Source: Synechococcus sp. BIOS-U3-1 (GTDB lineage: Bacteria > Cyanobacteriota > Cyanobacteriia > PCC-6307 > Cyanobiaceae). Taken from it: a DNA stretch of 64,000 nt. Location of the stretch: positions 2,356,001 to 2,420,000 of the forward strand of contig NZ_CP047936.1 in NCBI RefSeq assembly GCF_014279975.1, read 5' to 3'. Each line of letters opens with the position of its first letter. Within the stretch, counting starts at the first letter, position 1. Both the position numbers and the translations under genes were made by a program. The notes under the pieces were generated by a model, which had not been told where the DNA came from, did not search any database, and was given only the letters and a program-made list of their open reading frames with translations. This document shows, one piece after another, positions 36,077 to 45,181 of the stretch.

Positions 36077-37041
36077 AGCTGACCATCCCGACGCGCCGGC
36101 AGAACGGCAGCAGCACTGAACATCGGCGTGGAGAGATATCGCTCACCGAAGCTGGCAAGAATCACCACGATTCGGCGACCGGCCATCGCTGGACGCTGTC
36201 CCAGCTTCAACGCTGCTGCAACGGCCGCTCCGCTGCTCACTCCGCAGAGCAATCCTTCTTCCCTCGCGAGACGCCGGCCCAATTCCATCGCCTCTTCATC
36301 GGTCACGGCGATGACCTCATCAATGAGTTCCTGCTCCAGCACCGGAGGAACAAAACCGGCACCGATGCCTTGAATACGGTGCGGACCCGCCTCTCCACCC
36401 GACAGCACCGGACTGGCAGCAGGCTCCACCGCAATCACTTGAAGATCCTTCTGCAGTCCTCGCAGCACGCGGGCACAACCAGTGATGGTTCCTCCCGTTC
36501 CCACCCCGGCCACCAGGGCATCCAGTCGTCCTTCGGTGTCCTGCCAGATTTCCTTTGCAGTAGACACTGCATGAACGGAGGGATTGGCAGGGTTATCGAA
36601 CTGCTGCAGCAGATAGGCACCTGGAATCTCTTGCACCAGCTCCCTGGCGAGAGCGATCGCGCCTTGCATTCCTTCATTCCCTGGGGTGAGCTGCAATTCC
36701 GCGCCATAGGCACGCAGCATGGATCTGCGCTCCGTGCTCATCGTGTCGGGCATTGTGAGAATGAGCCGATAACCTCGCGCTGCAGCAACCATCGCCAGAG
36801 CGATGCCAGTGTTGCCGCTGGTGGGTTCCACCAAGACAGTGCTGCCAGCCACGATTGTGCCGTTCTGCTCTGCGGCTTCCACCATCGCCCCAGCGATGCG
36901 GTCTTTCACCGAGGCTGTGGGATTAAAACTCTCGAGCTTGGCAATGATCTCGGCCTGGCAACCGAAGGCCTGAGGAAGACGATTGAGCCGCACCAAAGGC
37001 GTACGACCCACCAACGCTGTGATGTCAGGAGCGATCGGCAT
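36073..37041 (-). CDS. cysK: Cysteine synthase A
   Basis: A 322-residue PLP enzyme that converts O-acetylserine and sulfide to cysteine. Motifs in order: [17 protein letters not shown], the PLP-lysine site [33 protein letters not shown], and the phosphate-binding [18 protein letters not shown] at 37041 gives the standard N-terminus; an in-frame extension of 20 residues is unlikely. First gene of a leftward unit cysK, DnaJ-like, GT39-like. Upstream, 37042-37192 holds its probable promoter region. Confidence 0.95.
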   Translation of the reverse strand: MPIAPDITALVGRTPLVRLNRLPQAFGCQAEIIAKLESFNPTASVKDRIAGAMVEAAEQNGTIVAGSTVLVEPTSGNTGIALAMVAAARGYRLILTMPDTMSTERRSMLRAYGAELQLTPGNEGMQGAIALARELVQEIPGAYLLQQFDNPANPSVHAVSTAKEIWQDTEGRLDALVAGVGTGGTITGCARVLRGLQKDLQVIAVEPAASPVLSGGEAGPHRIQGIGAGFVPPVLEQELIDEVIAVTDEEAMELGRRLAREEGLLCGVSSGAAVAAALKLGQRPAMAGRRIVVILASFGERYLSTPMFSAAAVLPARRDGQL

Positions 37042-37192
37042 GTGGGTCGGGTGACTGGTGCTGCGACAACAAATCCATCCAACCATCGGAGCAAACTTCA
37101 CGGACCTGCATCACAGTCGGCGGCACCCCTCCAATGAAGGGATTGATGTGTGATGGGTCTCAAGGATGCAGCACATCTGACAAGCCAGGACT

Positions 37193-37221
37193 TAAAAAAA
37201 AGCCCCCTGATTCAGGGGGCT
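37193..37221 (-). terminator. Terminator of the porin gene
   Basis: A perfect palindromic stem of about 10 bp (37201-37210 with 37211-37221, small loop) with seven to eight A on its left side, which is a T-run on the minus strand. It lies 31 nt beyond the porin stop and separates it from cysK. Confidence 0.9.
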
Positions 37222-37251
37222 TTGCTGAAACTGGGAGCTGCTGAGCTCGGA

Positions 37252-38982
37252 TCAGAAGCGGAAGGAGGTCTTCACCAGACCACCGAACTGATTGAAGCTC
37301 TCATTCTGGGTGGCTGAGCCCAGGGGGCGGCTCAGATAGAAGAGGGCTGGAGTCACAGAGATGTTGTCGGTGACCTGGAACTGATACCAGAATTCCCAGG
37401 CGTACTGACCATCGCGCGCCAGTTGTTCTTCAGCATCGGAAGAAGAGATTCCTAGAACGTTGTTGCCGGAGAGATCAATTCCGGTCACGAACGCCTGCTG
37501 ACCAACAGCCATGCCGGCGTTGTTGCCTTTCAGGAAGACATCGCTCCACTGCAGACCCACATACCAGGACTGCGAGGTAGCGGAATCAAAGTCGTATCCG
37601 AATAGTCCGCTATCGGTAGAACCGGTCGTGGAGCTGAGGCCCCAGCCGGTGCTAATGGAGGGAATGAAGCCCGAATCTTCAGGCTGCCACCAGGCGCTCA
37701 GTCCGACATTGTTGCTGTTGCCAAGCAAGCCGACATAGGTCGCCAAAGGAGTCGCCGTTGACTCATAGACGGTTCCCCAGTTCTTGGAGCTGTAGGTGTA
37801 TGCCGCGGCGATACCCCAGCTGGAATCGGCATACGCCAGTTGAACTGTGCCCGTTCCGGACGCACCGTCGGTGGCGATGCCTCCCTTTTTGGGATTGCCC
37901 TCAGAGCCGTTTGTGGACACGTAGTTGGCACTGATGCTGAAACCGTCGTTGCTCCACCAGACGCCAGCACCAGAACCGAGATTCAAGCTGTAGGCACCGG
38001 GAGCACCTGCATAGGTGAAGTAATCAAGGATGGTGTCTGAGGGGTACGCACTCGGCCAGACGGCGAGCATGTCGTCCTGACGAACCTTGCCGCCTGCTGT
38101 GACGGTGAAAGAGCTACCCAGAGGGAACTGGTAGAAGATGCGGTCGATGTTGAGGCCATCACCCTCCTCAAACGCCACTTCCAGGCCTGATGCCGTCGAG
38201 TAGGTCCCACCGAAAGGAGTTGGAATGCCTGTCGAAGCTCCGAATCCGAAGGCACTCGTGTCGAAGTTGCCTGCCCTCAGACGCGTGCGCAGCAGATCCT
38301 TGCCAGTGAAACTGGTATCAAAATCGATCTTGATGTCGTAGTTGAAGGTGACCGCACCGAGATTGGCGTTGGCCAGGTCCGCCATATTTCGGGGATTTAA
38401 ACGCTCAACAACCTTGCCGTCGGCGTCTCTGACATCCAAATCGTCGTCACGTCCGAACTGACCGCGAACCTTGGCGTCACCGCCGTAGCTGTTGGCGCCG
38501 ATCACGAAGGTGGTGTTCCCCTTCATCTTGGTGGTGGTGGAGAACTGGGTTGCTTCCAGTTCGCCAACGCGAGCTTCCAGACCGTCAACGCGGCCCTTCA
38601 CGATCGCGAGTTCCTTTTCGAACTCTTTCATCAGACGCTTGAGCTCGTCGGTCACTTCAGTGACGCGGTCGAGACAGGCGTTCAACAGTGCAGCCGCTTC
38701 AAAGCGGGTCATCGCACGGTTGCCGCGGTAGGTGCCGTTGGGATAACCAGCAACACAGCCGTAGCGCTCGATCAGGTTGCTGAGTGCCTGATAAGCCCAG
38801 TCGGTCGGGTAGACGTCTGAGAATTGGGTGATGCTGGTGACCTGATCCACAGCAGCCGTGCCATGAGACACGGAGGCGTAGTCGGAAACACCGGCAACAT
38901 TGACTTCAGTCGCGCCAGCAGCCATCGGAGCCAGTAGGCCCAGAGCAGCAGGAGCAACCAGCAGTTGCTTGAACAATTTCAT
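37252..38982 (-). CDS. SLH-domain outer-membrane porin (SomC-like)
   Basis: A 576-residue porin with a signal peptide ending AAGA-T near residue 24, then an S-layer homology domain (SDVYPTDWAYQALSNLIERY...MTRFEAAALLNACLD, residues ~53-108), a coiled coil (RLMKEFEKELAIVKGRVDGLE), and a C-terminal OprB-type beta barrel that ends GGLVKTSFRF, with terminal phenylalanine as in outer-membrane proteins. The SLH part binds peptidoglycan-linked polymer. It probably admits small solutes or ions, and some family members have been called iron-uptake porins. Its own terminator follows. Upstream (38983-39030) a TATACA-like box is the best promoter candidate. Confidence 0.92.
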   Translation of the reverse strand: MKLFKQLLVAPAALGLLAPMAAGATEVNVAGVSDYASVSHGTAAVDQVTSITQFSDVYPTDWAYQALSNLIERYGCVAGYPNGTYRGNRAMTRFEAAALLNACLDRVTEVTDELKRLMKEFEKELAIVKGRVDGLEARVGELEATQFSTTTKMKGNTTFVIGANSYGGDAKVRGQFGRDDDLDVRDADGKVVERLNPRNMADLANANLGAVTFNYDIKIDFDTSFTGKDLLRTRLRAGNFDTSAFGFGASTGIPTPFGGTYSTASGLEVAFEEGDGLNIDRIFYQFPLGSSFTVTAGGKVRQDDMLAVWPSAYPSDTILDYFTYAGAPGAYSLNLGSGAGVWWSNDGFSISANYVSTNGSEGNPKKGGIATDGASGTGTVQLAYADSSWGIAAAYTYSSKNWGTVYESTATPLATYVGLLGNSNNVGLSAWWQPEDSGFIPSISTGWGLSSTTGSTDSGLFGYDFDSATSQSWYVGLQWSDVFLKGNNAGMAVGQQAFVTGIDLSGNNVLGISSSDAEEQLARDGQYAWEFWYQFQVTDNISVTPALFYLSRPLGSATQNESFNQFGGLVKTSFRF

Positions 38983-39491
38983 GGGGATGGGTCCTCACAC
39001 AGAACCGGCGCTTGTATAAAACGCCACATGTAACGTGGCTGATTCGGCAGGCCAACGAGCTACGCGCTGTGACAGCGAAGCGCCTGACGTGTATCGATCA
39101 ACACTAAATTCAGCAATTTGTGTAAGAACGGCAACCAAACTTGTTGACCATGCGCCCATCCCGGCAATGGCGCAAACGATAAAACTGCTTCAAAACGATG
39201 CCCCCGACCGGAAACCGATCGGGGGCTCTCGCCGGGTCCGCTCTGGCGCGGAACCGATTGATCACTCAAAGGAAGAGGCCGTCAGCCGGCATTCTCCGCG
39301 ATCAGCAGACCCTGAATTAAAGAACTGGAACTCATGGACACCTCCTCCTGAAGGATTGTGAACGCCGGCGACGCATTCGAAATCAAGCGTCGCTCCGAAA
39401 AGCGAAACCCAAGATCACGTCACTGCATCCTGTACTTCAGGACCATACTCAGATTTATCGGCCTTGTGGAGTAGCCGTGGGTCCCACCCCC
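38983..39491. other. Intergenic 509 nt between divergent porin and GT39 genes
   Basis: The left part is the porin 5' leader; on the minus strand a TTATAC-like -10 box occurs near 39013-39020. A GC-rich hairpin (12 bp with one mismatch) lies at 39201-39227 with no T-run on the plus strand and a short T-run (GTTTTG) on the minus strand. Open frames here show no protein features. Only regulatory DNA or a small RNA would be expected. Confidence 0.4.
39201..39227. terminator. GC-rich hairpin in the porin upstream gap, possible terminator
   Basis: The arms 39201-39212 and 39216-39227 pair over 12 positions with one mismatch, around a 3-nt A loop. On the minus strand it is followed by a stretch ATCGTTTTG, weakly terminator-like. 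There is no known upstream transcript for it to end, so it could also belong to a small RNA. Confidence 0.25.
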
Positions 39492-41069
39492 ATGCCATCC
39501 AAGCTTCCCTGGCGGATCCTGTTCGCTCTGTGGATTGGCGCAGCAGTTCTTTCCGTTATCGGCCTGGGCGATGTGCCCTTGAGGGACTTTGATGAAGCCA
39601 CCGTGGCGAGAGTGGCGCTCGAACTTCACCAAGGGCAAGGGGAAGCTCCTCTTTTGCCAACTCTCTGGGGGGATCCCTATCTCAATAAAGCGCCAGGACT
39701 GCATCTGATTATCTCAACGATGATCGGCATCAACCCATCTTCAGGACTGCCTGATGAATGGACGATCCGAATAGCGCCAGCACTGCTGTCCACGCTCGTT
39801 ATACCGCTGGGCGGACTACTGCAGTGGACGCTTCGACCTGGAGAGCGATCAAGCACCATTTGCACGAGCGCCATTTTGATGACGCTTCTGCCGGTCGCTC
39901 GCCATGGACGAATGGCCATGCTCGACGGCACTCAGCTCACCGTCATGGCGGTGCTTTGGCTGGGACTGATGCAACTGACCTCGACGCATCAACCGCGTCG
40001 AGCAGGCCTGCTGACTGGATTGGCCGCAAGCGGGATGCTGCTGCTGAAAGCCCCCTTACTGGTACCCGCCGCCGCCGCAGGAGCTGTGGCCATTGTCTGG
40101 GGGAAGGAATGGAGGACTTGGCAACTGCCACAAGCATGCTTTGGCATTGCAGTGGGGTTGCTACCAGGTCTTGCATGGCATGGATGGCATGCCCTGGTTC
40201 GCGGCCAGTCTGCACTGTGGCTCTGGGCGGGTGATGGCGCAGGACGCGTTCTTCTGGACGCCGGCGAGGGAAGTGACCTGGGTTGGCGAGTGCCGTTGAT
40301 CGAAATGCTGGAAGGAGGCTGGCCATGGCTCGCTCTCTTTCCAATTGCGCTGCTCTGGGCCTGGCAGCTCAAAACCACGCGCTGGGGACGATGGTGCCTG
40401 AGCCTTCTGGTCGTTCTGAGTTCATCGATCCTGCCTCTACGCACTCAGCTGCCCTGGTACAGCCACCCTCTCTGGCTCCCGGTTGCCCTGCTCTGCGCTC
40501 CGCTGTTGGCCTGGATCGTGGACCGGAAGGCCTCTCCGGAAACGCCTCTACTGATGCGAGGTCTGCTGAGCCAGGTCCCACGGTTCTGGGCTCTGATCGG
40601 CCTCATTCTGCTAATCCTTCTTGGAGTCTCCATCACCCCGCTCGGATCAGCGTTCAGCGCCTATCAGGGGCCGGCCGCAGCTCTCGGATTGGGCTGGAGC
40701 GCCGGTGGGTGCTTCCTGATGACTAAAAGCATTGGGCAAAGACGACTGGGCGCCTTAAGCCTTGTGTGCGGAAACTTGGGGGCTCTTGCCCTGATCTTCA
40801 GCTCACCGATCTGGCACTGGGAACTCAATGAAACATGGCCCGTTCAACCGATTGCTGAGCTGACAAGACAGGGGCGTGGACAGCCGATCACGATCGTTGG
40901 GCACGACGAAAGACCCAGCCTGAATTGGTACGCGGAGCAGAGAATTCCCCGCAATGGTTCAAACAAGGGGCTGCGGCTGAGCGACAACCAGCAAGATCAT
41001 TGTGAAGTCGTGGCCAGGCACCAAAAGTGGGCTTTGAGCGATTGCGATAACATGCTTTCAGAAGATTAA
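39492..41069 (+). CDS. GT39-family glycosyltransferase (ArnT-like membrane protein)
   Basis: A 525-residue GT-C protein with about 11-12 helices. The first periplasmic loop contains GDVPLRDFDEATVARVALELHQG, with DFDEA carrying the catalytic-type acidic residues, and further WGDPYLNKAPGLHLIIS, typical of PMT_2/ArnT transferases that use polyprenyl-phosphate sugars. ATG at 39492 is preferred over the GTG at 39477. The final ~70 residues are a periplasmic domain (GQPITIVGHDERPSLNWYAEQ). First gene of the envelope-glycan block; the next gene starts 4 nt later. Confidence 0.85.
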   Translation: MPSKLPWRILFALWIGAAVLSVIGLGDVPLRDFDEATVARVALELHQGQGEAPLLPTLWGDPYLNKAPGLHLIISTMIGINPSSGLPDEWTIRIAPALLSTLVIPLGGLLQWTLRPGERSSTICTSAILMTLLPVARHGRMAMLDGTQLTVMAVLWLGLMQLTSTHQPRRAGLLTGLAASGMLLLKAPLLVPAAAAGAVAIVWGKEWRTWQLPQACFGIAVGLLPGLAWHGWHALVRGQSALWLWAGDGAGRVLLDAGEGSDLGWRVPLIEMLEGGWPWLALFPIALLWAWQLKTTRWGRWCLSLLVVLSSSILPLRTQLPWYSHPLWLPVALLCAPLLAWIVDRKASPETPLLMRGLLSQVPRFWALIGLILLILLGVSITPLGSAFSAYQGPAAALGLGWSAGGCFLMTKSIGQRRLGALSLVCGNLGALALIFSSPIWHWELNETWPVQPIAELTRQGRGQPITIVGHDERPSLNWYAEQRIPRNGSNKGLRLSDNQQDHCEVVARHQKWALSDCDNMLSED

Positions 41070-41073
41070 AGAC

Positions 41074-42195
41074 GTGTCCTTCACAATTGATTCAGACAAT
41101 AACGAGACTCAAGGCTTATCGATCATTCTGCCGACATTTAATGAGGCTGGGTCCATCGAGACAATGGTGTCCTCACTTCTCGAACTCACCAATCAATATC
41201 AAATTGAAATTTTAATTGTTGACGATGATTCCCAAGATGGAACGGCAGATCTTGTTCGAAAACTGGCGAGGCAGGATTCACGAATCAAGCTAATTCAACG
41301 CGTGGGGCGTTCTGGCCTGGCAAGCGCCATTAAGGAAGGGCTCATTGCTGCCATTTATCCGTTTGCCATTGCCATGGACAGTGACGGACAACATGAACCG
41401 TCCTCCGTCATGGCAGCCGTTCGACAGCTGCATGCAGGCGCTGAACTTGTGATTGGCAGCCGCTTTCTTGTTAACTCTGAAATCCGAGGCCTCAGCAACC
41501 GACGCACAAACGGTTCCACGGTGGCGAACCGGTTAGCACGGTGGAGCCTCCATCAAAACTACAACCAACTCACTGACTACATGAGTGGCTTTATGGCCTT
41601 GGAGCTCAACAGCTGCCTGCACCTCGTACGGAAGGTAGATGTGAACGGATTCAAATTTCTCTATGAGCTTTTAGCAATCAGCAAAGGAAAACTAAAAACC
41701 ACCGAGATCCCACTTCGCTTTCAGCCGCGACTTCACGGTGATTCAAAATTGGACTATGCCATTCTCTGGGATTTCATAGTTTCCCTTCTCCACGCCGCCT
41801 CATTCCACATCCTCCCAAGAAGAGCAATCAGCTTTGGACTCGTAGGAACTTCTGGAGTTGCGGTGCAACTGATCATGACTTCTTTGCTCATGACCTTTGG
41901 GCTTAGCTTTCAGCAAGCAATACCTCTGGCGGTAGTCACTGCTGCTAGCTCTAACTATCTAGTCAACAACATTTTAACATTTAGGGACCGGCGCCAGCAT
42001 GGACTAAAGCTTTTACAAGGTCTTCTGAAATTCTTACTCGTCGCATCTCTTCCTTCGCTGGCAAATATTGGCTTAGCAACGGGATTTTATACATTGATCC
42101 AAGCCAATGCTGTTTTTGCGCAGCTCGCAGGAATCATCGTTGTTTACATCTGGAACTACGCCGCATCATCTCGATTTGTATGGAATACCCCTTAA
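41074..42195 (+). CDS. GT2-GtrA fusion (polyprenyl-phosphate sugar synthase)
   Basis: A 373-residue fusion. Residues ~1-235 are a GT2 domain of the dolichyl-phosphate mannose synthase type: LSIILPTFNEAGSIETMV, ILIVDDDSQDGTADLV, AIAMDSDGQHEP (the DxD-like metal site) and ELVIGSRF. Residues ~245-370 are a four-helix GtrA domain (RAISFGLVGTSGVAVQLI; SNYLVNNILTFRDRR) that is thought to flip lipid-linked sugar. It would supply donor sugar to the flanking GT39 enzymes. Start is GTG at 41074. Composition is more AT-rich than average. Confidence 0.9.
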   Translation: MSFTIDSDNNETQGLSIILPTFNEAGSIETMVSSLLELTNQYQIEILIVDDDSQDGTADLVRKLARQDSRIKLIQRVGRSGLASAIKEGLIAAIYPFAIAMDSDGQHEPSSVMAAVRQLHAGAELVIGSRFLVNSEIRGLSNRRTNGSTVANRLARWSLHQNYNQLTDYMSGFMALELNSCLHLVRKVDVNGFKFLYELLAISKGKLKTTEIPLRFQPRLHGDSKLDYAILWDFIVSLLHAASFHILPRRAISFGLVGTSGVAVQLIMTSLLMTFGLSFQQAIPLAVVTAASSNYLVNNILTFRDRRQHGLKLLQGLLKFLLVASLPSLANIGLATGFYTLIQANAVFAQLAGIIVVYIWNYAASSRFVWNTP

Positions 42196-42207
42196 ACCGA
42201 ATCTTCC

Positions 42208-43755
42208 ATGCCATCAAAAGCTCTTATTAGCCAAAAACAAACTTCACAGTCTGCAGGAATTTGGATTCCAGTTTTACTGGGCATCTTTCTTCGTTCCATT
42301 CAATTGTGGATGCCGATAGTTGGAATTCATAGCTGGCGGCAAGCAGACACAGCCGCGATGGCAAGAAACTTTTATTTATCAAATACTCCGATTTGGCTGC
42401 CACAGATTGACTGGGGAGGAGCATCAGCAGGTTTTGTTGAATCAGAATTCCCGCTGTTCCCATTCCTAACCAGCCAGCTTTATCTACTCTTCGGTCTTCA
42501 CGAGTGGCTCGGGCGAAGTTTGTCCGTGATTTTCAGCGGGCTCACCATATGGCTTGTCATTCGCCTTGGCAGGCGTTGGTTCAATCCAATCGCTGGCTGG
42601 TGGGGAGGGATCGCAATGGCTGTCGCCCCACTCGGGGTGTACTACGGACGTAGCTTTCAAGCAGAGGCACTTCTTCTGTTCTGTGCCGCTGCTGCACTCG
42701 AAAGCCATAGCTTGTGGCGCAGTCAAAAATCAAAATGGGCGCTGATTTTAAGCTGGGTGTTTTTCACAACAGCTGCTTTGCTCAAAGTCATACCGTTGCT
42801 TTGGCTTGGGCTTCCATTGCTGCTGGTAGAGGTCACACAGTCACGACAAACCCAGTCTGAATCGCGACGAAAACTGGCTCAAAGGTGTCTGGACCTACTG
42901 CGAAATCCAGGATTCTGGATTTATTCAGGAACATCAGTCGCAGTCGTTGCTGGTTGGTACTTACACGCCTACCAACTTGGAGCAAGCAGTGGCTTGAGCT
43001 TCGGCTTCTGGGGTGCTGGCACCGACCGCGGTGCCCTTAGCCTTGTTTTGGATGGAAACAGCTGGCTGAACCTCACACTGCGAGTCGCACTGCGACTGCT
43101 TGTTGTGGTTTGGATTCCTTTGCTGATCCTGGGAATCCACCGCAGTTGGAAAACGGGGGGAGGACAAATTGCCCTTGGCGGCCTGGCGGGAATGCTGTTG
43201 TGCACGATCGCCACCATGCGAGCAAGCACCATTCATGAGTATTACCAGCTGCCGGTTCTGTTGTTCACTTCACCCCTAATCGGACTGGGATGGCAAATTT
43301 TTCAACAGCATGGTGCACGCTGGCAATCACGAGCGCTGCTCTGCCTTGGTCTTGTCGTGAGCCTGACCGTACTGTCGGTGGATTATTGGGCTGTCGAGCA
43401 ACGCCAGAGCAGAGCCTGGATGCCCCTCGCCTTGACCATACGCCGTGATCTACCTGCCGATTCACGATTAGTCAGCGTGACAAGCACCGATCCAACCTTG
43501 CTGAATCTGGCTCGGAGCCAGGGATGGCTGATTACCAGTGAACAATTGAGCTCCGAACGCATCAAGCAATTACGAGATGCAGGGGCCACCCATCTGGCCG
43601 GCAGCTTCATCTGGGACACCACCTATCAACCCATGCCGGAAAACCAACAAGACATGTTGCGCGAGCTGGCCGCATCCAGCCCCGGAGCCTGGGTGGACAA
43701 GCGCAGCCAGACCTATCTGATTCCCATCGATGAACGGCCTTCAAACCCGGACTAG
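42208..43755 (+). CDS. GT39-family glycosyltransferase (PMT_2-like)
   Basis: A 515-residue membrane protein with about 12 helices. The early loop IVGIHSWRQADTAAMARNFY has the conserved W-R-Q-A-D-T phrase of bacterial glycosyltransferases of this class, followed by ESEFPLFPFLTSQLYLLFG. Its C-terminal ~90 residues are periplasmic, with RRDLPADSRLVSVTSTDPTLL. Predicted to transfer a sugar from a polyprenyl phosphate, perhaps the one made by the preceding GT2-GtrA protein; substrate unknown. The downstream DUF2079 gene begins 26 nt before its stop. Confidence 0.85.
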   Translation: MPSKALISQKQTSQSAGIWIPVLLGIFLRSIQLWMPIVGIHSWRQADTAAMARNFYLSNTPIWLPQIDWGGASAGFVESEFPLFPFLTSQLYLLFGLHEWLGRSLSVIFSGLTIWLVIRLGRRWFNPIAGWWGGIAMAVAPLGVYYGRSFQAEALLLFCAAAALESHSLWRSQKSKWALILSWVFFTTAALLKVIPLLWLGLPLLLVEVTQSRQTQSESRRKLAQRCLDLLRNPGFWIYSGTSVAVVAGWYLHAYQLGASSGLSFGFWGAGTDRGALSLVLDGNSWLNLTLRVALRLLVVVWIPLLILGIHRSWKTGGGQIALGGLAGMLLCTIATMRASTIHEYYQLPVLLFTSPLIGLGWQIFQQHGARWQSRALLCLGLVVSLTVLSVDYWAVEQRQSRAWMPLALTIRRDLPADSRLVSVTSTDPTLLNLARSQGWLITSEQLSSERIKQLRDAGATHLAGSFIWDTTYQPMPENQQDMLRELAASSPGAWVDKRSQTYLIPIDERPSNPD

Positions 43756-45181
43756 AAGCAATCGATCTCAGGTGGGGAGCACTCCACCGCTGCTAATCGT
43801 ACTAAGCGGGGGGATTGGGCTGATCTTCTGGTGCACCTCGGCCATCCGCCACGGTTTACTCCAAAGCAATGCCTATGACCTTGGTCTGTTCGACCAGTGG
43901 GCCTGGCTGATCGGGACTGGAGCAAACCCGATCTCTTCCATGGAACAGGTGCATGTGCTCGCTGATCACGGCGCCTGGATGCTGTACGCCGCTGGTTGGG
44001 CCTACCAACTGCTACCCAGCGTGCAGTGGCTCCTTGCAAGTCAGGCACTGGCCCTGAGCTGCACAGCAATTCCAATCTGGTGGTTGTCTCGTCAAGCTGA
44101 ATTGAGTTGGCGGCAGTGCTGGTTGATCTGTGGCCTGTGGTGGCTGCAACCAGTAGTTTTCAACGTCGTACTTTTCGACTTTCATCCAGAAACCTGGGCG
44201 ATGCCTGCTTTTGCAATGGCGCTTTGGGCCGAAAGAGCTCAACGCCCGCGCCTTTGGTTCCTACTGCTGGTGCTGATGCTTGGCTGCAGGGATGGCCTGG
44301 TGTTGATCACAGCAGGGATGGCCCTCAATCTGGCCTTGCGACGCCGGTGGCGATGGAGTCTTGTGGCTGGGAGTCTCAGCCTGGGATGGCTGTTGATGCT
44401 TAGCCGCTGGCTCTATCCGCTGTTACGCAACGGAGAGGGGCCAAAAGCCGCTGCTCAAATGTTCGGGCATTTGAGCGCAGACCCACTGTTGATTTTGAAG
44501 AGCCTCGATTGGGCAGGAGGGATCGAATACCTCGTCTTGCTTTGCTTGCCATGCATCTGGCTATGGCGACGGGCATCCCTATCCACACTGCTGATCGGAC
44601 TCCCTTTGGTCCTGGTCAACTTGCTCTCGGCTTCAAGCACCTATCGCACGCTGGTGCATCACTACAGCCTGCCTCTAGCCGTACTGGCTGTGGTGGGATC
44701 CATTGATGGCCTGTGCCATCAACACCGCCTTCGTTCAGTCTTCCCCTGGACCCTTTGCTGGGCTGTGGCCTGCTGGCTTGCCTTGGCGAAACCCTGGTTT
44801 TTCACAGGACCCTATCTGCAACGACTGCCCCAACTCACCGATGTCAGAGAAGCCATCGCAATGGTGAAGCCGAATGACGCCGTGATCACAACCAGTTATC
44901 TAGTACCGCAATTAAGTCATAGGACTGCCGTGGCTTTCCCCAAAAAAGCATTCAACAAAGATCTCACCACCATGGGCTGGACTTTGCTTCTGCTCAATCC
45001 AAACGATCCTGGTTGGGGTTCAACCAGCAAGTTGCAAAAACAACTTCTCAGCCAAGCGAGAGACAAGAGTTGGGTTTGCCACCAGTGGGCTTCTGGTTGG
45101 TCTCTGTGCCGAGATCCTGATGCTGAAGAACGACGACTCCCAGCTGGCAATACACCAACCGATAGGAGCCCGATTCAATGA
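43730..45181 (+). CDS. DUF2079 membrane protein (copy 1)
   Basis: A 483-residue polytopic protein. The signature of the family is near the N-terminus: LLQSNAYDLGLFDQWAWLIG, then VHVLADHGAWMLYAAGWAYQ, and FNVVLFDFHPETWAMPAFA. DUF2079 proteins resemble GT-C glycosyltransferases in layout and are often found in surface-glycan clusters. The C-terminal domain is periplasmic (VVITTSYLVPQLSHRTAVAF). It overlaps the previous gene by 26 nt. The last 134 nt overlap the convergent second DUF2079 gene; the extra tail after SLCRDPD may be non-essential. Confidence 0.82.
   Translation: MNGLQTRTRSNRSQVGSTPPLLIVLSGGIGLIFWCTSAIRHGLLQSNAYDLGLFDQWAWLIGTGANPISSMEQVHVLADHGAWMLYAAGWAYQLLPSVQWLLASQALALSCTAIPIWWLSRQAELSWRQCWLICGLWWLQPVVFNVVLFDFHPETWAMPAFAMALWAERAQRPRLWFLLLVLMLGCRDGLVLITAGMALNLALRRRWRWSLVAGSLSLGWLLMLSRWLYPLLRNGEGPKAAAQMFGHLSADPLLILKSLDWAGGIEYLVLLCLPCIWLWRRASLSTLLIGLPLVLVNLLSASSTYRTLVHHYSLPLAVLAVVGSIDGLCHQHRLRSVFPWTLCWAVACWLALAKPWFFTGPYLQRLPQLTDVREAIAMVKPNDAVITTSYLVPQLSHRTAVAFPKKAFNKDLTTMGWTLLLLNPNDPGWGSTSKLQKQLLSQARDKSWVCHQWASGWSLCRDPDAEERRLPAGNTPTDRSPIQ

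Noticed and set aside
39035-39361. Protein gene of 108 codons upstream of the GT39 gene
   Set aside because: Overlaps the porin leader and a GC-rich hairpin; composition of the product is not protein-like.
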